A stretch of 64,000 nucleotides of DNA from Rhodovulum imhoffii (GTDB lineage: Bacteria; Pseudomonadota; Alphaproteobacteria; Rhodobacterales; Rhodobacteraceae): the NCBI RefSeq assembly GCF_003046545.1, contig NZ_QAAA01000002.1, positions 186,001 through 250,000 of the forward strand, given 5' to 3'. Below the pieces are notes generated by a model, which saw only the letters and a list, made by a program, of their open reading frames with translations, was not told the DNA's origin and searched no databases. The position numbers and the translations under genes were made by a program. Positions 9,482 through 21,154 of the stretch are shown piece after piece; the first letter of the stretch is position 1; each line of letters starts with the position of its first letter.

Positions 9482-10876
<1,395 letters not shown>

Positions 10877-10960
10877 TGCGGCCTCCCCCTGGGAAAAATT
10901 TGTTCAACGTTAAACCATTTTTCAGGTCCGTTCAATCGCGCGCGCGGAACGGGCCTGAAA

Positions 10961-10980
10961 AAGGCGGCCGAAGCCGCCTT
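10961..10980 (-). terminator. Rho-independent terminator after the DUF924 gene
   Basis: AAGGCGGC and GCCGCCTT form an 8-base stem with a 4-base loop. Read on the minus strand it is followed by a short T-run (CCTTTTTC), so it fits as the end of the transcript that includes the DUF924 gene, 28 bases downstream of its stop. Confidence 0.8.
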
Positions 10981-11008
10981 CCCCCGGAACGTTCCGCCGG
11001 TGCCCGGC

Positions 11009-11587
11009 TCAGGCCGTGGCGCGCAACCGTTCCAGACATTTCCCGTAGCCGCCATCGGCCAGAAACGCTTTCTCGTTGGCTGACGATCCGCGCGCCAGCG
11101 CCGTGTTGCGCGAAGGGAAGCGCCCGAACTGGCGGATCACCTCCCGGTGAGCCTTGGCATGGAGCAGGTTCTCCGCACCGGTTTCTGGCATGCGCGTCAG
11201 CATCAGGCGCACGCAGCGATCCTGATCCATGAGACATTCCGAATGCATCAGCGGCATGTAGAAGAACTGGCGCTCCGGCTCCGGGTAGCGCATGTCGAAA
11301 TGGCGCTCGATCGCACGCTTGGAAACCGCCCGCGCCAGCGCATCGGTGGCAAAGGCGCGGTATTCGTCGCGGAACATGTTGCGCGGGAACTGATCCGTCA
11401 GGATCAGGAAGGCGAAAGTGCCCTTGGGGTTGGTCGCCCAGTCGGACAGGTCGCCGGAATGGGCCAGTTCCCAATCGGGTTGAAAGCGGTCCCGGACGGC
11501 GGCGTCGACAGCAGGGTCGACCTTGTACCATCCCTGCGGGCCGACCTCATTCAGCCAGAACCCGATGATCTCGTCTTGGCGCGACAT
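11009..11587 (-). CDS. DUF924 family protein
   Basis: A 192-residue protein of the DUF924 family, recognised by IGFWLNEVGPQGWYK near the N terminus, LILTDQFPRNMFRD, and the FFYMPLMHSE segment. Family members are predicted all-helical soluble proteins without a known activity. The start at 11587 is chosen because a strong AGGAGG lies 8 bases upstream; 20 further residues could be added but would hide that site. It is the last gene on this strand before a clear terminator, 89 bases after the MFS gene, so it may be read from the same transcript or from its own promoter. Confidence 0.85.
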   Translation of the reverse strand: MSRQDEIIGFWLNEVGPQGWYKVDPAVDAAVRDRFQPDWELAHSGDLSDWATNPKGTFAFLILTDQFPRNMFRDEYRAFATDALARAVSKRAIERHFDMRYPEPERQFFYMPLMHSECLMDQDRCVRLMLTRMPETGAENLLHAKAHREVIRQFGRFPSRNTALARGSSANEKAFLADGGYGKCLERLRATA

Positions 11588-11676
11588 TGGTGCCTCCTGC
11601 TGCGCGACGTGTCCATGGCGGAATGGTTCCAGATTCAGCCAATGCATGCAAGCGGTTCACGACGATTGTGACGAAT

Positions 11677-12963
11677 TCATGTCGCACCGGCCTCGGCCTC
11701 GGCGGCCTCGATGGCAATCTCCTGCGCCACATCGACGGCAACCGGGGATGCTGTCGGCGTGATCGGCGTGTAGCTTGCGGTTTCGGTCACCGGTACGGCG
11801 GCACGCTGGGTCATCCGGTAGGCGGCATAGATCGCCAGCGTCAGCATCAGAACCGCAATCAGTGAAAAGAACCCCTGCGGCCCGATCATGCCCATCGCCC
11901 AGCCGGTCACCAGCGGCCCCAGAATTGCCCCGACCCCGTTGATGAAAATCAGCCCCCCCGAAGCTGCCGGCATGTCGTCGAGGTCCAGGTAGTCATTCGT
12001 ATACGCGATCAACAACGCATAAAGCGGGTTCGACATACCCCCGATGAGGAAGGCCGCGACCAGAAGTGCCGCAAAGGTTTCCCCGACAGCCATCGCCGCG
12101 ATGGCCGCCCCTCCCCCGGTCGCTGCGAGCGCAAGGATCAGCGTCCGCCGGTCCATCCGGTCGGAAATCCAGCCAATGGGAAATTGCAGACACAGCCCGC
12201 CAAGATAGATCGCCGCGATGAAGCCTGAAATCTGGGCCACGCTCAACCCCGCCTGGGTTCCATAAACCGACGCCATCCCAAACAGCGACGAGAACACCCC
12301 CCCCATCAGGAACATCCCAACGCAGCCCGTGGGCGAGATGCGGATCAGCTCTGCCAGTTTCATCGGCTTGGCGGTTTCATAAGCCGGCGTCGGACTGACC
12401 GACAGCAGGATCGGCGCGAATGAGACCGACACCAGGACCGAAGGAATGATGAACAGCAAAAACCCCGCCGGGTCTGCCGTCAGCAACAGCCCCTGCGCGG
12501 CCACGATTCCCGCCATCTGCGTAACCATGTAAAGCGACAGCGCCTGACCCCGGTTTTCGTTGCTGGCGGAGTTGTTCAGCCAGCTTTCGGCAGTTACGTA
12601 CACGCCCGAAAAACAGAACCCGATCAACACCCGCCCGATCGCCCAGCTCACCGGATTCGCCCAGGTCGGATAAAGGATCAGAATCGCCGAAATCAGCGAA
12701 GCCAGCGCCGCGAATACCCGGATATGCCCAACCCTGCGGATCATTTCCGGCGCCAGCCTGGACCCCCCGAGGAACCCGACGAAATAGGCCGACATGACGA
12801 TTGACATCTCGAAGGTGGAAAATCCTTCGATACCCCCGCGAATCCCAAGAAGGGTCCCCTGAATGCCGTTGCCCACCATCAACAGCAAAATCCCCAGCAA
12901 CAGCGCCCAGGAGCTGGCCAAAACCTGAAACACGTCCAACCATCCTTCTTCAAACCGCCGCAC
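11677..12963 (-). CDS. MFS transporter (YcaD-like)
   Basis: A 428-residue protein with about twelve hydrophobic segments and the interdomain motif SDRMDRRTLILA (motif A, after TM6) typical of the major facilitator superfamily. The cytoplasmic C-terminal tail of about 40 residues is rich in Ala, Thr and Glu. The start is probably the GTG at 12963 with GAGGG 8 bases upstream. It follows queA after only 10 bases and is thus in the AsmA-queA operon. The substrate cannot be read from sequence; the closest recognisable type is the YcaD-like group of uncharacterised transporters. Confidence 0.85.
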   Translation of the reverse strand: MRRFEEGWLDVFQVLASSWALLLGILLLMVGNGIQGTLLGIRGGIEGFSTFEMSIVMSAYFVGFLGGSRLAPEMIRRVGHIRVFAALASLISAILILYPTWANPVSWAIGRVLIGFCFSGVYVTAESWLNNSASNENRGQALSLYMVTQMAGIVAAQGLLLTADPAGFLLFIIPSVLVSVSFAPILLSVSPTPAYETAKPMKLAELIRISPTGCVGMFLMGGVFSSLFGMASVYGTQAGLSVAQISGFIAAIYLGGLCLQFPIGWISDRMDRRTLILALAATGGGAAIAAMAVGETFAALLVAAFLIGGMSNPLYALLIAYTNDYLDLDDMPAASGGLIFINGVGAILGPLVTGWAMGMIGPQGFFSLIAVLMLTLAIYAAYRMTQRAAVPVTETASYTPITPTASPVAVDVAQEIAIEAAEAEAGAT

Positions 12964-12973
12964 AAAGCAGCCC

Positions 12974-14023
12974 TCAGGGGATCAGCAAAGACGCATCCCC
13001 GTACGAGAAAAACCGATACCGCTGGTCAATCGCATGGGCATAGATCCGACGGATTCGGCCCTGCCCCATCAACGCCGACACCAGCATCATGAGGGTGGAG
13101 CGCGGCAAGTGAAAATTCGTCATCAGCCCGTCGGTCACCCGGAAGTGATAACCGGGTGTGATGAAAATGTCGGTCTCGCCCCGCCAGGGCGGCAGCGTCC
13201 CGTCGGGGGCGGCGGCACTTTCGATCAGCCGAAGCGCAGTGGTGCCCACCGGGATGACCCGCCCGCCGCCCGCACGGGTCGCATTGATCTCTGCCGCCGC
13301 CTGGGCGCCGACCTCCCCCCATTCGGCGTGCATCTTGTGCTGGCTGACATCATCGACCTTCACCGGCAGGAACGTCCCTGCCCCGACATGCAGCGTGACA
13401 TGGCTGAACTGCACACCTCTCGCGGCCAGGGCCTTCAGCAGCGGCGTATCGAAATGCAGCGACGCCGTCGGCGCGGCCACCGCGCCGGGGCGCGCGGCCC
13501 AGACCGTCTGGTAATCCACCCGGTCCTGCTCGTCCGCGGGGCGCCGCGCGGCAATATAGGGTGGCAGCGGCATTGCCCCCGCCTGCGCGAGCGCCGCGTC
13601 GAATTCCGCACCCGACAAGCCGAAGGCCAATGTGACGTTTTCGTCGCTCTTTCCGATGACCTCCGCCTGCAACGTCTCTGAGAACACGATCTCCTCTCCG
13701 GCGCGCAGCTTGCGCAGCGGCTTGGCCATCGCGCGCCAGCCCCCCTGGGGCGTGGGGTGCATCAGCGTCACCTCCACCCGTGCCTCGACCATGCCTTGCG
13801 CAGTCTTGCGACGGCGCGTGCCGGTCAGCCGCGCAGGTAGGACGCGCGTGTCGTTCAGCACCAGCCGGTCGCCGGGGCGCAGGATCGTCACAAGATCCCC
13901 GACATGGCGATCCGCGATCTCCTCCCCCCGGGCCAGCAAAAGCCGCGCCGAACTGCGCGGGCGTGCGGGACGGGTGGCGATCAGATCTTCCGGCAAGGCG
14001 AAATCGAAATCGGACAGCTTCAT
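12974..14023 (-). CDS. queA: S-adenosylmethionine:tRNA ribosyltransferase-isomerase
   Basis: A 349-residue QueA of normal length. Typical blocks are [15 protein letters not shown] at the N terminus, [39 protein letters not shown] and, near the end, [16 protein letters not shown]. It transfers the ribosyl part of S-adenosylmethionine to preQ1-modified tRNA to form epoxyqueuosine in tRNAs with GUN anticodons; the tRNA-His in this window (anticodon GTG) is one predicted substrate. The ATG overlaps the stop of the AsmA-like gene by 4 bases. No tgt gene follows here, although queA and tgt are neighbours in many bacteria. Confidence 0.96.
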   Translation of the reverse strand: MKLSDFDFALPEDLIATRPARPRSSARLLLARGEEIADRHVGDLVTILRPGDRLVLNDTRVLPARLTGTRRRKTAQGMVEARVEVTLMHPTPQGGWRAMAKPLRKLRAGEEIVFSETLQAEVIGKSDENVTLAFGLSGAEFDAALAQAGAMPLPPYIAARRPADEQDRVDYQTVWAARPGAVAAPTASLHFDTPLLKALAARGVQFSHVTLHVGAGTFLPVKVDDVSQHKMHAEWGEVGAQAAAEINATRAGGGRVIPVGTTALRLIESAAAPDGTLPPWRGETDIFITPGYHFRVTDGLMTNFHLPRSTLMMLVSALMGQGRIRRIYAHAIDQRYRFFSYGDASLLIP

Positions 14024-17000
14024 TCCGGCAACTCCGGCGGAGGGCGTCGAAACAGATCCCTGAACATTCCGGGGGTCAGGATTGACAACGGGTTTATCTG
14101 CACCTGCGGGCGCGAGGGATTCCCCGACAGGCGGTAATTGATGCCGAACAGTCCCTCGCCCCGGCGGGTCAGGACCGAACCGATGGAATTGACCAGATAA
14201 ATCGGGGAAACCACGCCCTGCATGTCCAGCTTGCGCCGCGAAAAATCGTAAACGCCCGCCACGGACAACCCCATCGAAGGCCCCACGGCGCTGCCCTGAC
14301 TGACCTGCAACGCCTTGGGCGTCAAGCGGAAATCGGCGTCGACCTGCGAAAAGGACAAGCCATCGCCATTGAGCAGGTCGATCAGCCCCACGACACTGAT
14401 GGCTGACAGAAGCTCCGCAAGAAGCGATGTCCCGCGCACCTGCGTGTCGGTGATGCGCAGCCGGCCATCGTAGCTCCCCGTACGGGGTGTGGGGGTAAGC
14501 GCAATCTCCATCTGCCCGCCACGTGCACGGGCGAAAAGACCTGCGGCCTGCAACACCGCGCCCGCATCCTCTGACCGCAGGCGCACTCCGGTTCCGTTTG
14601 CCGCCGGCGCAAGCGTTACCGTCAGCGGCGCCTTGCCGTTCACCCGGCCCGAGAGACGCCCGCGCAGCGCCCCCCCTTGAAGCTGCCCGCTGACCCCGGT
14701 CAGGGCCAGCCCCTCACGGACGATGATCCGGTCCAGCCGGACCGAGACAGGGCCCCCCTTCCCGCCGCCGCCACTGCCCCGCTTGGGCAGATGTCGGATG
14801 TCCAGCGTTCCGCCGGTCAATGCGATTTCGGGCGCGCCCGGCCCCGGACGAACCTGCGCGGAAGCGTCCAGCCATGCCCCCAGCCGCACCCGTGAGAAGC
14901 TGGCCCGCGACAGGCCGCCGCCCCGCGCCAGGTCAACCCGCCCCTCGGCCTTGAGCCCCGGCGCGTCGAGGCTCAGCCGGTCGATCACAGGCACATCCCC
15001 CAGCCGCCCGGAAACCCGCATATCCGCGGCACGATCCGGCGCTTTCGACCACCCCAGCCCCGCAAGGCGCAGCCCGACCCCCCTGAGATCGGAACGCAAG
15101 GAAAAGGACGGCACACCGTTCTTGGGCAAGGTCACATCGATGCTGCCCCACCCTGCCCCGGAAACCGCCCCCCTGCCAAGATTGATCCCGAAGGCCTGTG
15201 CAAACCGCGGCGACAATTCGATCTGCCCGGTAACGGTGGCCGGGGGGGCGTCCGGGCCAGTCTGCTGACGCCAGCGAACGCGAAGGGGAACGCCATCGAG
15301 CTGCGGCGCACCGGAAATCTGTATCTCACCGTTTTGCGCCTGAAGGTTCAGGGCGCTGGCGGTCAGGCTTCGGCCTGCGATCAGCACATCGGACCGCACC
15401 CCTCGCAGCGTTCCACTGACATCATAGGATATCTTCGCCGGGGAAAGCCCCCTCATCAAAGGCAGGAAAATGCGCGCGCGGGCCTCGGCCCGCCCACTGG
15501 CCAGATCGGGGGAGCGGCCGGACCTGGCCATCAGGGACAGGGGCGGGTTATCCAGCACCGACAGGACTGCCGGAATGGTCCCTTCGGCGCGCAGGCCCAT
15601 CTCGGCCCTGGCGGGCCGTTGCAAAACATCCGGCACCCGGAAAACGGACCCTGCCAGGTTTACCTTGCTGCCGTCGGCAGCCGTCACATGACCCCGGTCC
15701 ATCACGATGGTGTAGCCGCGCTCACTGATGGACCCATAGCCATGGCCATCCTCGATCGGTGGCATTTCGGGCAGGAAGCGCACGCGCCCGCCGCGAACCT
15801 CGTGGCTGAGAGACACCCGCCAGGGCTGACCGGGGTCATGACGCAACGCGGCCTTCACGTCGAAGGCCTCTCCGGCAAGAATGTTTCTCGCCAGCCACCC
15901 CCGCAGCCCGGGCGCAGCAGACACCGGCCACAGTTCCAGCAGACGTGCCGCGCGAATCCGATCCAGCCCAATGTCCGCGCCAAAAGACCATCCTGTCTCG
16001 CTGGCACCGATGCGGCCCCGCGCATGGTAGTTCTGGCCTCCGTCCTCCAGCACGGCCTGCCCGACCGTTACGCTGAACGGATCAAGGTCCAGCTTCATGT
16101 CCAGGGCTCCACCCGAAAGGTGCACCGGCGCATCGAACCACTTTCCGGGGCTGATATCGACAGCGTCGAACCGCAACTGCGCCACCAGCGCCGAAGGCCA
16201 CCCGCCCGCGGTTTCGGGAACATAGGCCTTGCCCCCTGCCGACAGCCGCAGGGCCTCACTGTCCACGGAGATGCGGTCAAACCCGATACGGCCATTCTCC
16301 GGCGTATAGGAAAAATACGCGCGCGCGGAATTGAACCCGATGGGCGGGATCCCTTCCGCCGGCTTCAGCGCCCCGGCCCCGATCTCCAACGCAGCACTCA
16401 GCGGGCCAAGCGCGCCCTCCGTGTCCACCCTGGTACGCAGGGCGCCGGAGATCGGGGCCTCCAGCACTGCCAGATACGCAAGCGCGGGGGACTGGGTGGC
16501 AATGTCCGCCGCCGGCACATTGGAAAAACTCGCCGCCATCCGCGAAGCGGGCGAGCCCCGGCCCGTGGAAAAGGTAAAAGCGAATTCGGCGGGAGTCCCG
16601 GCTTCACCCAGAAGCGAGAAAAACACCTGAAGCGATACCGTCTGCCCGGCTTCCAGGGCCAGCAGGCCGTCCTGAACCTGCCAGGCACGCCCGGCACGGG
16701 CATCTTCGTAGCCGATGTGCAGTTTCTCGATGCTGAGCCGGTCCAGCCGGGCGAGAAAGGGATGTTCGAAAGCGCCATCAATCTGATCCAGCATGCCGTT
16801 AAGGTTGGGCGCGGCCGAAACGGGCGCGCCAACCGTCCCCAGCGCGAGGTCAAAACTGCCATCCGGGGCACGGCGCAGGTTGATATCCGCACCGCGCAGG
16901 GCCACTTCGCTGGGCCGGACACGGCCCGTCAGAAGCGCCGCCGGCGAAAGCCGCACACTGAGTTCCGGCAGGCGGGCCACAATACGCCCGACCCCGTCGC

Positions 17001-17268
17001 GCACCTGCACGTCGCGCAGCCACGCCCGCGGCTGAAGCGTGCGCGAAACGTAAAGGTCCACTTCCCCCAGACGAAGCGAAACCGGGCGCAGCCCTGCGTT
17101 CAGCCGCGATTCCACCTGTGCAACCACCGCACCGGGCAGGCTCACGACACGCCCGGTCAGGCCCAGCCCGACCAGCCCCGCAACGCCGGCCAGCATCGCA
17201 AGGCTCAGCAGCATCCACAGGCCAAACCGTCCCGGCGGTGGCACAAAATCTGGTTTTCGATCCTCCAT
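14020..17268 (-). CDS. AsmA-like / DUF3971 envelope protein (YhdP type)
   Basis: A 1082-residue protein with one N-terminal membrane anchor (about residues 14-38) and a very long periplasmic part made of beta-rich repeats, ending in an AsmA-like C-terminal region ([27 protein letters not shown]). Such proteins are thought to bridge the periplasm and carry phospholipids to the outer membrane, as proposed for YhdP, TamB and AsmA in E. coli. The ATG at 17268 has GGAGG almost touching it, so a nearby GTG 15 bases upstream is possible; a 61-residue longer frame lacks protein-like character. It heads an operon with queA and the MFS gene, and is divergent from the peroxiredoxin gene. Confidence 0.82.
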   Translation of the reverse strand: MEDRKPDFVPPPGRFGLWMLLSLAMLAGVAGLVGLGLTGRVVSLPGAVVAQVESRLNAGLRPVSLRLGEVDLYVSRTLQPRAWLRDVQVRDGVGRIVARLPELSVRLSPAALLTGRVRPSEVALRGADINLRRAPDGSFDLALGTVGAPVSAAPNLNGMLDQIDGAFEHPFLARLDRLSIEKLHIGYEDARAGRAWQVQDGLLALEAGQTVSLQVFFSLLGEAGTPAEFAFTFSTGRGSPASRMAASFSNVPAADIATQSPALAYLAVLEAPISGALRTRVDTEGALGPLSAALEIGAGALKPAEGIPPIGFNSARAYFSYTPENGRIGFDRISVDSEALRLSAGGKAYVPETAGGWPSALVAQLRFDAVDISPGKWFDAPVHLSGGALDMKLDLDPFSVTVGQAVLEDGGQNYHARGRIGASETGWSFGADIGLDRIRAARLLELWPVSAAPGLRGWLARNILAGEAFDVKAALRHDPGQPWRVSLSHEVRGGRVRFLPEMPPIEDGHGYGSISERGYTIVMDRGHVTAADGSKVNLAGSVFRVPDVLQRPARAEMGLRAEGTIPAVLSVLDNPPLSLMARSGRSPDLASGRAEARARIFLPLMRGLSPAKISYDVSGTLRGVRSDVLIAGRSLTASALNLQAQNGEIQISGAPQLDGVPLRVRWRQQTGPDAPPATVTGQIELSPRFAQAFGINLGRGAVSGAGWGSIDVTLPKNGVPSFSLRSDLRGVGLRLAGLGWSKAPDRAADMRVSGRLGDVPVIDRLSLDAPGLKAEGRVDLARGGGLSRASFSRVRLGAWLDASAQVRPGPGAPEIALTGGTLDIRHLPKRGSGGGGKGGPVSVRLDRIIVREGLALTGVSGQLQGGALRGRLSGRVNGKAPLTVTLAPAANGTGVRLRSEDAGAVLQAAGLFARARGGQMEIALTPTPRTGSYDGRLRITDTQVRGTSLLAELLSAISVVGLIDLLNGDGLSFSQVDADFRLTPKALQVSQGSAVGPSMGLSVAGVYDFSRRKLDMQGVVSPIYLVNSIGSVLTRRGEGLFGINYRLSGNPSRPQVQINPLSILTPGMFRDLFRRPPPELPE

Positions 17269-17386
17269 CCTCCGGATACCCACCTGTACCGTACGGATCC
17301 TGCCCTTGTCTCCGGCCCTTTGGCCGTTATCTTCCCGGCAGGACCGTGCCCCGAAATACCGGGCACCGCAAGCTTTGGAGAACACC

Positions 17387-17848
17387 ATGCCCGAGACAGG
17401 ACATCCCGCGCCCGATTTCACCCTGCCCCGCGACGGCGGCATGTCTGTCACGCTTTCCGGTTTGCGGCCTGCGCCGGTGGTTTTGTATTTCTATCCCAAG
17501 GATGACACGTCGGGCTGCACGAAGGAAGCATTGTCCTTCAGTGCTTTGCTGCCGGAATTCGAAGCCGCAGGGGCCAGGGTTTTCGGCATTTCCCGCGACA
17601 GCGTGGCCAGGCATGACAAATTTGTCGCCAAGCACGCTCTGAGCGTGCCGCTTTTGTCGGACGAGGATGGCAGCGTCTGCAACGCCTACGGCACCTGGAC
17701 CGAAAAGAAGATGTACGGCAAAACCTACATGGGGATCGAACGATCGACCTTTCTCATCGACAGTTCGGGGACGGTGGCGCAGGTCTGGCGCAAGGTCAGG
17801 GTGGCCGGGCACGCGGAAGACGTTCTGGAGGCGCTGCGCGCGCTCTGA
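17387..17848 (+). CDS. bcp: Peroxiredoxin, BCP/PrxQ type
   Basis: A 153-residue thiol peroxidase. The start at 17387 has GGAG 7 bases upstream. The peroxidatic Cys44 sits in KDDTSGCTKEALSF, with the conserved Thr41. The resolving cysteine found five residues later in E. coli BCP is Leu49 here. The only other Cys, in GSVCNAYGTW, is far from the usual second-type position. The protein may therefore work as a 1-Cys enzyme or use an external thiol. It reduces hydrogen peroxide or lipid and organic hydroperoxides. It is divergent from the AsmA-like gene. Confidence 0.93.
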   Translation: MPETGHPAPDFTLPRDGGMSVTLSGLRPAPVVLYFYPKDDTSGCTKEALSFSALLPEFEAAGARVFGISRDSVARHDKFVAKHALSVPLLSDEDGSVCNAYGTWTEKKMYGKTYMGIERSTFLIDSSGTVAQVWRKVRVAGHAEDVLEALRAL

Positions 17849-18038
17849 ACAGTGCCGACATCCCGTCCCTTTGTGTAAAAGGGCACGACGACCGGCAAAA
17901 AACCGCCAATCACCTCAAAAACAGCAGACAAACCGCTGCTTTCGCATGTAAAGAACATGCAAGCGTGGCGTCAGCCGGAAAAGCCCGGACAGGGTCGGCG
18001 GGGCACCACTTCCCATAAAGGCAGATGAGGCAGGATCA

Positions 18039-19370
18039 TTGGCAGCGCGACTGAAACATCGCATCGACACCGCCCTTGGGCGGCTTCTTCCCGAGCAAAG
18101 GTTGTTCTTGCGGACAGACAATGCAACCCGCTTCCTTCGCATCAGCCCCCTCGCACAGCTTTTCACAGGCGCGGCGGCCATCGCCATCGCCGGAACCGCG
18201 ATGGTATCCACGACCGTCCTGCTGATGGACAGCGTCAGCACCGGCAACCTGCGCGACAAGACGCAGCGTGAACAGATCAGCTACGAAACCCGCCTGAATG
18301 CCATGGCGCAGGAACGTGACCGCAGCATCAAGCAGGCGGAAGAAGCCCATGAGCGTTTCAAGCTTGCGCTGGTTGAGGTCTCCGGCATGCAATCCGCCTT
18401 GCTGGCCTCCGAAGAGCGCAGCGCAGAACTTGCCAAGGGCATGGACGCGATGCAGCAGACCCTGCGCCGTATCATGGCCGAACGGGATACCGCCCGCACC
18501 GAGGCACGGGCGCTGGCCGCGCGGCTGGAAAGCTCTGACACCGTTATGGCCGGCCATGGCGGCGAAGCGCAGGATGCGCTGCGCTTCCTGTCCGACGCGC
18601 TGGAAGATACCGCGCAGGAACGCACTCTGGCCCGCGCGGATGCCGCTGCCGCCTACAAGCTGGCGGATGCGCTTGCCTATCGGAACGAACTTGCCCGCGA
18701 ACGCAACGAACGTATTTTCACCCAGCTCGAAGAGGCGATGACCATCTCGGTCGAGCCGCTGGAGAAAATGTTCGCAAAAGCCGGGCTGAACCCAGACAGC
18801 CTGCTGAAAAGCGTGCGCCAGGGATATTCCGGAATTGGCGGCCCGCTGACGCCGCTGTCCTACTCGACCAAGGGGACGGAGCCGCATCCGGATGAGGTGC
18901 GGGGAAGCGCGTTGCTCGCGCGTCTGGACGAACTCAACCTCTACCGCATCGCCGCCGAAAGTGCGCCCTTTGCCTCGCCGCTGCGGACCTCATACCGGAT
19001 GAGCAGCCCGTTCGGGTACCGCAATCATCCCATAATCGGCGGTTCCCGCATGCATGCCGGGGTGGATATGGCCGGGGCGCATGGCTCACCGATTTATGCC
19101 ACGGCCGATGGTGTCGTGGTCCGGGCGGGCTGGGTCTCGGGCTATGGACGCATGGTCGACATCAGGCACGACTATGGCATCACCACCCGCTATGCCCACA
19201 TGTCCAAACTCCGCGTGAGCAAGGGCGAAAGAGTCTCGCGCGGGCAGCAGATCGGTGATATGGGGAATACGGGCCGTTCAACCGGGACGCACCTGCACTA
19301 TGAGGTGCGCGTGAACGACAAACCCGTAAATCCGATGACCTATATCAAGGCAGCCAAAGATGTTTTCTAA
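18039..19370 (+). CDS. M23 family metallopeptidase with coiled coil
   Basis: A 443-residue envelope peptidase. A transmembrane segment (about residues 44-65) is followed by a long Glu/Arg-rich coiled coil (about 75-250) and a C-terminal LytM/M23 domain. Zinc ligands are visible in SRMHAGVDMAG (HxxxD) and THLHYEV (HxH), so the enzyme should be active and cut peptidoglycan cross-bridges. The start is a TTG preceded by GAGGCAGGA; no ATG nearby gives the N-terminal part. The next gene, a bactofilin, starts inside its last codons (11-base overlap). M23 peptidase-bactofilin pairs shape cells in other proteobacteria, which suggests that the two work together here. Confidence 0.9.
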   Translation: MAARLKHRIDTALGRLLPEQRLFLRTDNATRFLRISPLAQLFTGAAAIAIAGTAMVSTTVLLMDSVSTGNLRDKTQREQISYETRLNAMAQERDRSIKQAEEAHERFKLALVEVSGMQSALLASEERSAELAKGMDAMQQTLRRIMAERDTARTEARALAARLESSDTVMAGHGGEAQDALRFLSDALEDTAQERTLARADAAAAYKLADALAYRNELARERNERIFTQLEEAMTISVEPLEKMFAKAGLNPDSLLKSVRQGYSGIGGPLTPLSYSTKGTEPHPDEVRGSALLARLDELNLYRIAAESAPFASPLRTSYRMSSPFGYRNHPIIGGSRMHAGVDMAGAHGSPIYATADGVVVRAGWVSGYGRMVDIRHDYGITTRYAHMSKLRVSKGERVSRGQQIGDMGNTGRSTGTHLHYEVRVNDKPVNPMTYIKAAKDVF

Positions 19371-19884
19371 AAACAGACCCAACGAAGCCGGGCAAAAACC
19401 GGGAGACAAGACCAGACCGAACATGCCCGAGGCCGCCCCGGTTCCTCGTTCCGGTTCCGAAAGCCCTGCACCGGTCGCCAAGGCCAAACCGCCGGCGTCG
19501 CTGTTGTCCAGCGATCTGACCATCAAGGGCAACGTGAAAACCACCGGTGACATTCAGGTCGAAGGGACGGTTGAGGGGGACATTCGCGCCCACATGCTGA
19601 CCGTCGGGGAATCCGCGACCGTCCGCGGAGAGGTGATGGCCGATGATGTCGTCGTGAACGGGCGCATTGTGGGCCGCGTGCGCGGGCTGAAGGTTCGTCT
19701 GACCTCAAGCGCCCGTGTCGAGGGCGATATCATCCACAAAACGATTGCCATCGAAAGCGGGGCTCATTTCGAGGGATCCGTCCAGCGGCAGGAAGATCCC
19801 CTGAGTACGGCCGGAACCCGCCCGCAGGCCCCGCAGCCTGCGGCACAGAAACCTCCGCAGCAGCAGCCGACACCAAAGGCCTGA
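19360..19884 (+). CDS. Bactofilin (polymer-forming cytoskeletal protein)
   Basis: A 174-residue bactofilin. The central beta-helix domain (about residues 45-140) begins with SSDLTIKGNVKTTGDIQVEG and repeats Gly- and Val-rich rungs (VEGDIRAHMLTVGES, VRGEVMADDVVVNG, VRGLKVRLTSSARVEG). It is flanked by disordered tails rich in Pro, Ala and Gln, as is usual. Bactofilins polymerise at the membrane without nucleotide and recruit peptidoglycan enzymes. The gene overlaps the M23 peptidase gene by 11 bases and is followed by a strong terminator, so the two form a two-gene unit. Confidence 0.95.
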   Translation: MFSKNRPNEAGQKPGDKTRPNMPEAAPVPRSGSESPAPVAKAKPPASLLSSDLTIKGNVKTTGDIQVEGTVEGDIRAHMLTVGESATVRGEVMADDVVVNGRIVGRVRGLKVRLTSSARVEGDIIHKTIAIESGAHFEGSVQRQEDPLSTAGTRPQAPQPAAQKPPQQQPTPKA

Positions 19885-19904
19885 TCCGGAAAAGTCAGGA
19901 TCTC

Positions 19905-19931
19905 GGGCACCACACGGGTGGTGCCCTTTTT
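19905..19931 (+). terminator. Rho-independent terminator of the M23-bactofilin unit
   Basis: GGGCACCAC and GTGGTGCCC form a perfect 9-base stem with a 4-base ACGG loop, followed by TTTTTC. It lies 20 bases after the bactofilin stop and also separates it from the converging prfB. Confidence 0.92.
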
Positions 19932-19957
19932 CATGTGCGGATATGCGCTGCGCGCGA

Positions 19958-21085
19958 TTATTCGTCGGCTTTGGCCTCTGCCCGGCTCATCCCCGAAACA
20001 TTAAGGGCCAGCGTGGCCGCCATGAACGCATCCAGATCGCCATCCAGAACCCCTTGGGTATCGGATGTCTCGACCCCGGTGCGCAGATCCTTCACCATCT
20101 GGTAAGGCTGCAAAACATAAGAGCGGATCTGGTTGCCCCACCCGGCCTCGCCCTTCGCTTCGTGCTGGGCGTTGATTTCGGCATTCCGCTTGTCCAGTTC
20201 CATCTGATACAGGCGGGATTTGAGGGCCTTCATCGCAATATCGCGGTTCTGGTGCTGGGATTTCTCCGAACTTGTCACCACGATCCCCGTCGGCAAATGT
20301 GTGATGCGAACAGCCGAGTCCGTGGTATTCACGTGCTGGCCCCCAGCCCCGGAAGACCGGTAGGTGTCGATGCGAATATCGGCGGGATTGACCTCGATCT
20401 CTATATTGTCGTCTACCACCGGATAGACCCAGACCGAGCTGAATGAGGTATGGCGCCGCGCCGCGCTGTCATAGGGTGAGATCCGCACCAGACGATGCAC
20501 GCCACTTTCCGACTTCAGCCAGCCATAGGCGTTATGACCGGAAATCTTGTAAGATGCGGATTTGATCCCGGCTTCTTCCCCAGGGCTTTCCGATTGCAAC
20601 TCGACCTTGTAGCCGTGCTTCTCGGCCCAGCGGACATACATTCGCGCCAGCATGCTGGCCCAGTCACAGCTTTCGGTCCCCCCCGCACCCGAGTTGATCT
20701 CGAGAAAGGTATCGTTCCCGTCGGCCTCACCATCGAGAAGAGCCTCCAGTTCCTTTTGTGCGGCCCGGTCTCTGAGAGATTTCAGCGCGGCTTCGGATTC
20801 GGCAACGACTGTTTTGTCGTCCTCCATTTCACCCAGTTCGATCAGTTCGATGTGATCGTTGAGCTCCTGTTCAATCCCCTCGTAGGTATCAATGGCGTCT
20901 ACCAGCGTCTGGCGGTCACGCATGAGTTTTTGCGCCCGCTCCGGGTCGCTCCACAGGTCCGGGTCTTCGGCCATGGCGTTGAACTCCTCCAGCCTGTGCC
21001 GGGCGGTGTCCCAATCCATCCTCTGGGCCAGCAGGGTGAGCGACTTGCGAATGTCTTCAACGGTATTTTGCGCCTCTGCACGCAT
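19958..21085 (-). CDS. prfB: Peptide chain release factor 2
   Basis: A 375-residue RF2. The catalytic GGQ motif is at 248-250 in [11 protein letters not shown]. The stop-codon recognition tripeptide, SPF in E. coli, reads SPY at 203-205 ([16 protein letters not shown]). It releases nascent chains at UGA and UAA codons. The frame is continuous from the ATG at 21085 (AGAAGG upstream), so there is no programmed +1 frameshift as in the E. coli gene. It follows the PBP1A gene on the same strand after 69 bases, an arrangement common in Rhodobacterales. Confidence 0.96.
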   Translation of the reverse strand: MRAEAQNTVEDIRKSLTLLAQRMDWDTARHRLEEFNAMAEDPDLWSDPERAQKLMRDRQTLVDAIDTYEGIEQELNDHIELIELGEMEDDKTVVAESEAALKSLRDRAAQKELEALLDGEADGNDTFLEINSGAGGTESCDWASMLARMYVRWAEKHGYKVELQSESPGEEAGIKSASYKISGHNAYGWLKSESGVHRLVRISPYDSAARRHTSFSSVWVYPVVDDNIEIEVNPADIRIDTYRSSGAGGQHVNTTDSAVRITHLPTGIVVTSSEKSQHQNRDIAMKALKSRLYQMELDKRNAEINAQHEAKGEAGWGNQIRSYVLQPYQMVKDLRTGVETSDTQGVLDGDLDAFMAATLALNVSGMSRAEAKADE

Positions 21086-21154
21086 CGGCAACGGACCTTC
21101 TAAGTTCTCTGTGTCAAGTCGCGGTGATATCCCCAACCGGATGCGCGGGCAAGG

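Noticed and set aside
15334-17505. 723-codon plus-strand frame opposite the AsmA-like gene
   Set aside because: Antisense shadow: Arg/Gln/Gly-rich with no family features, whereas the minus strand encodes a clear AsmA-like protein.
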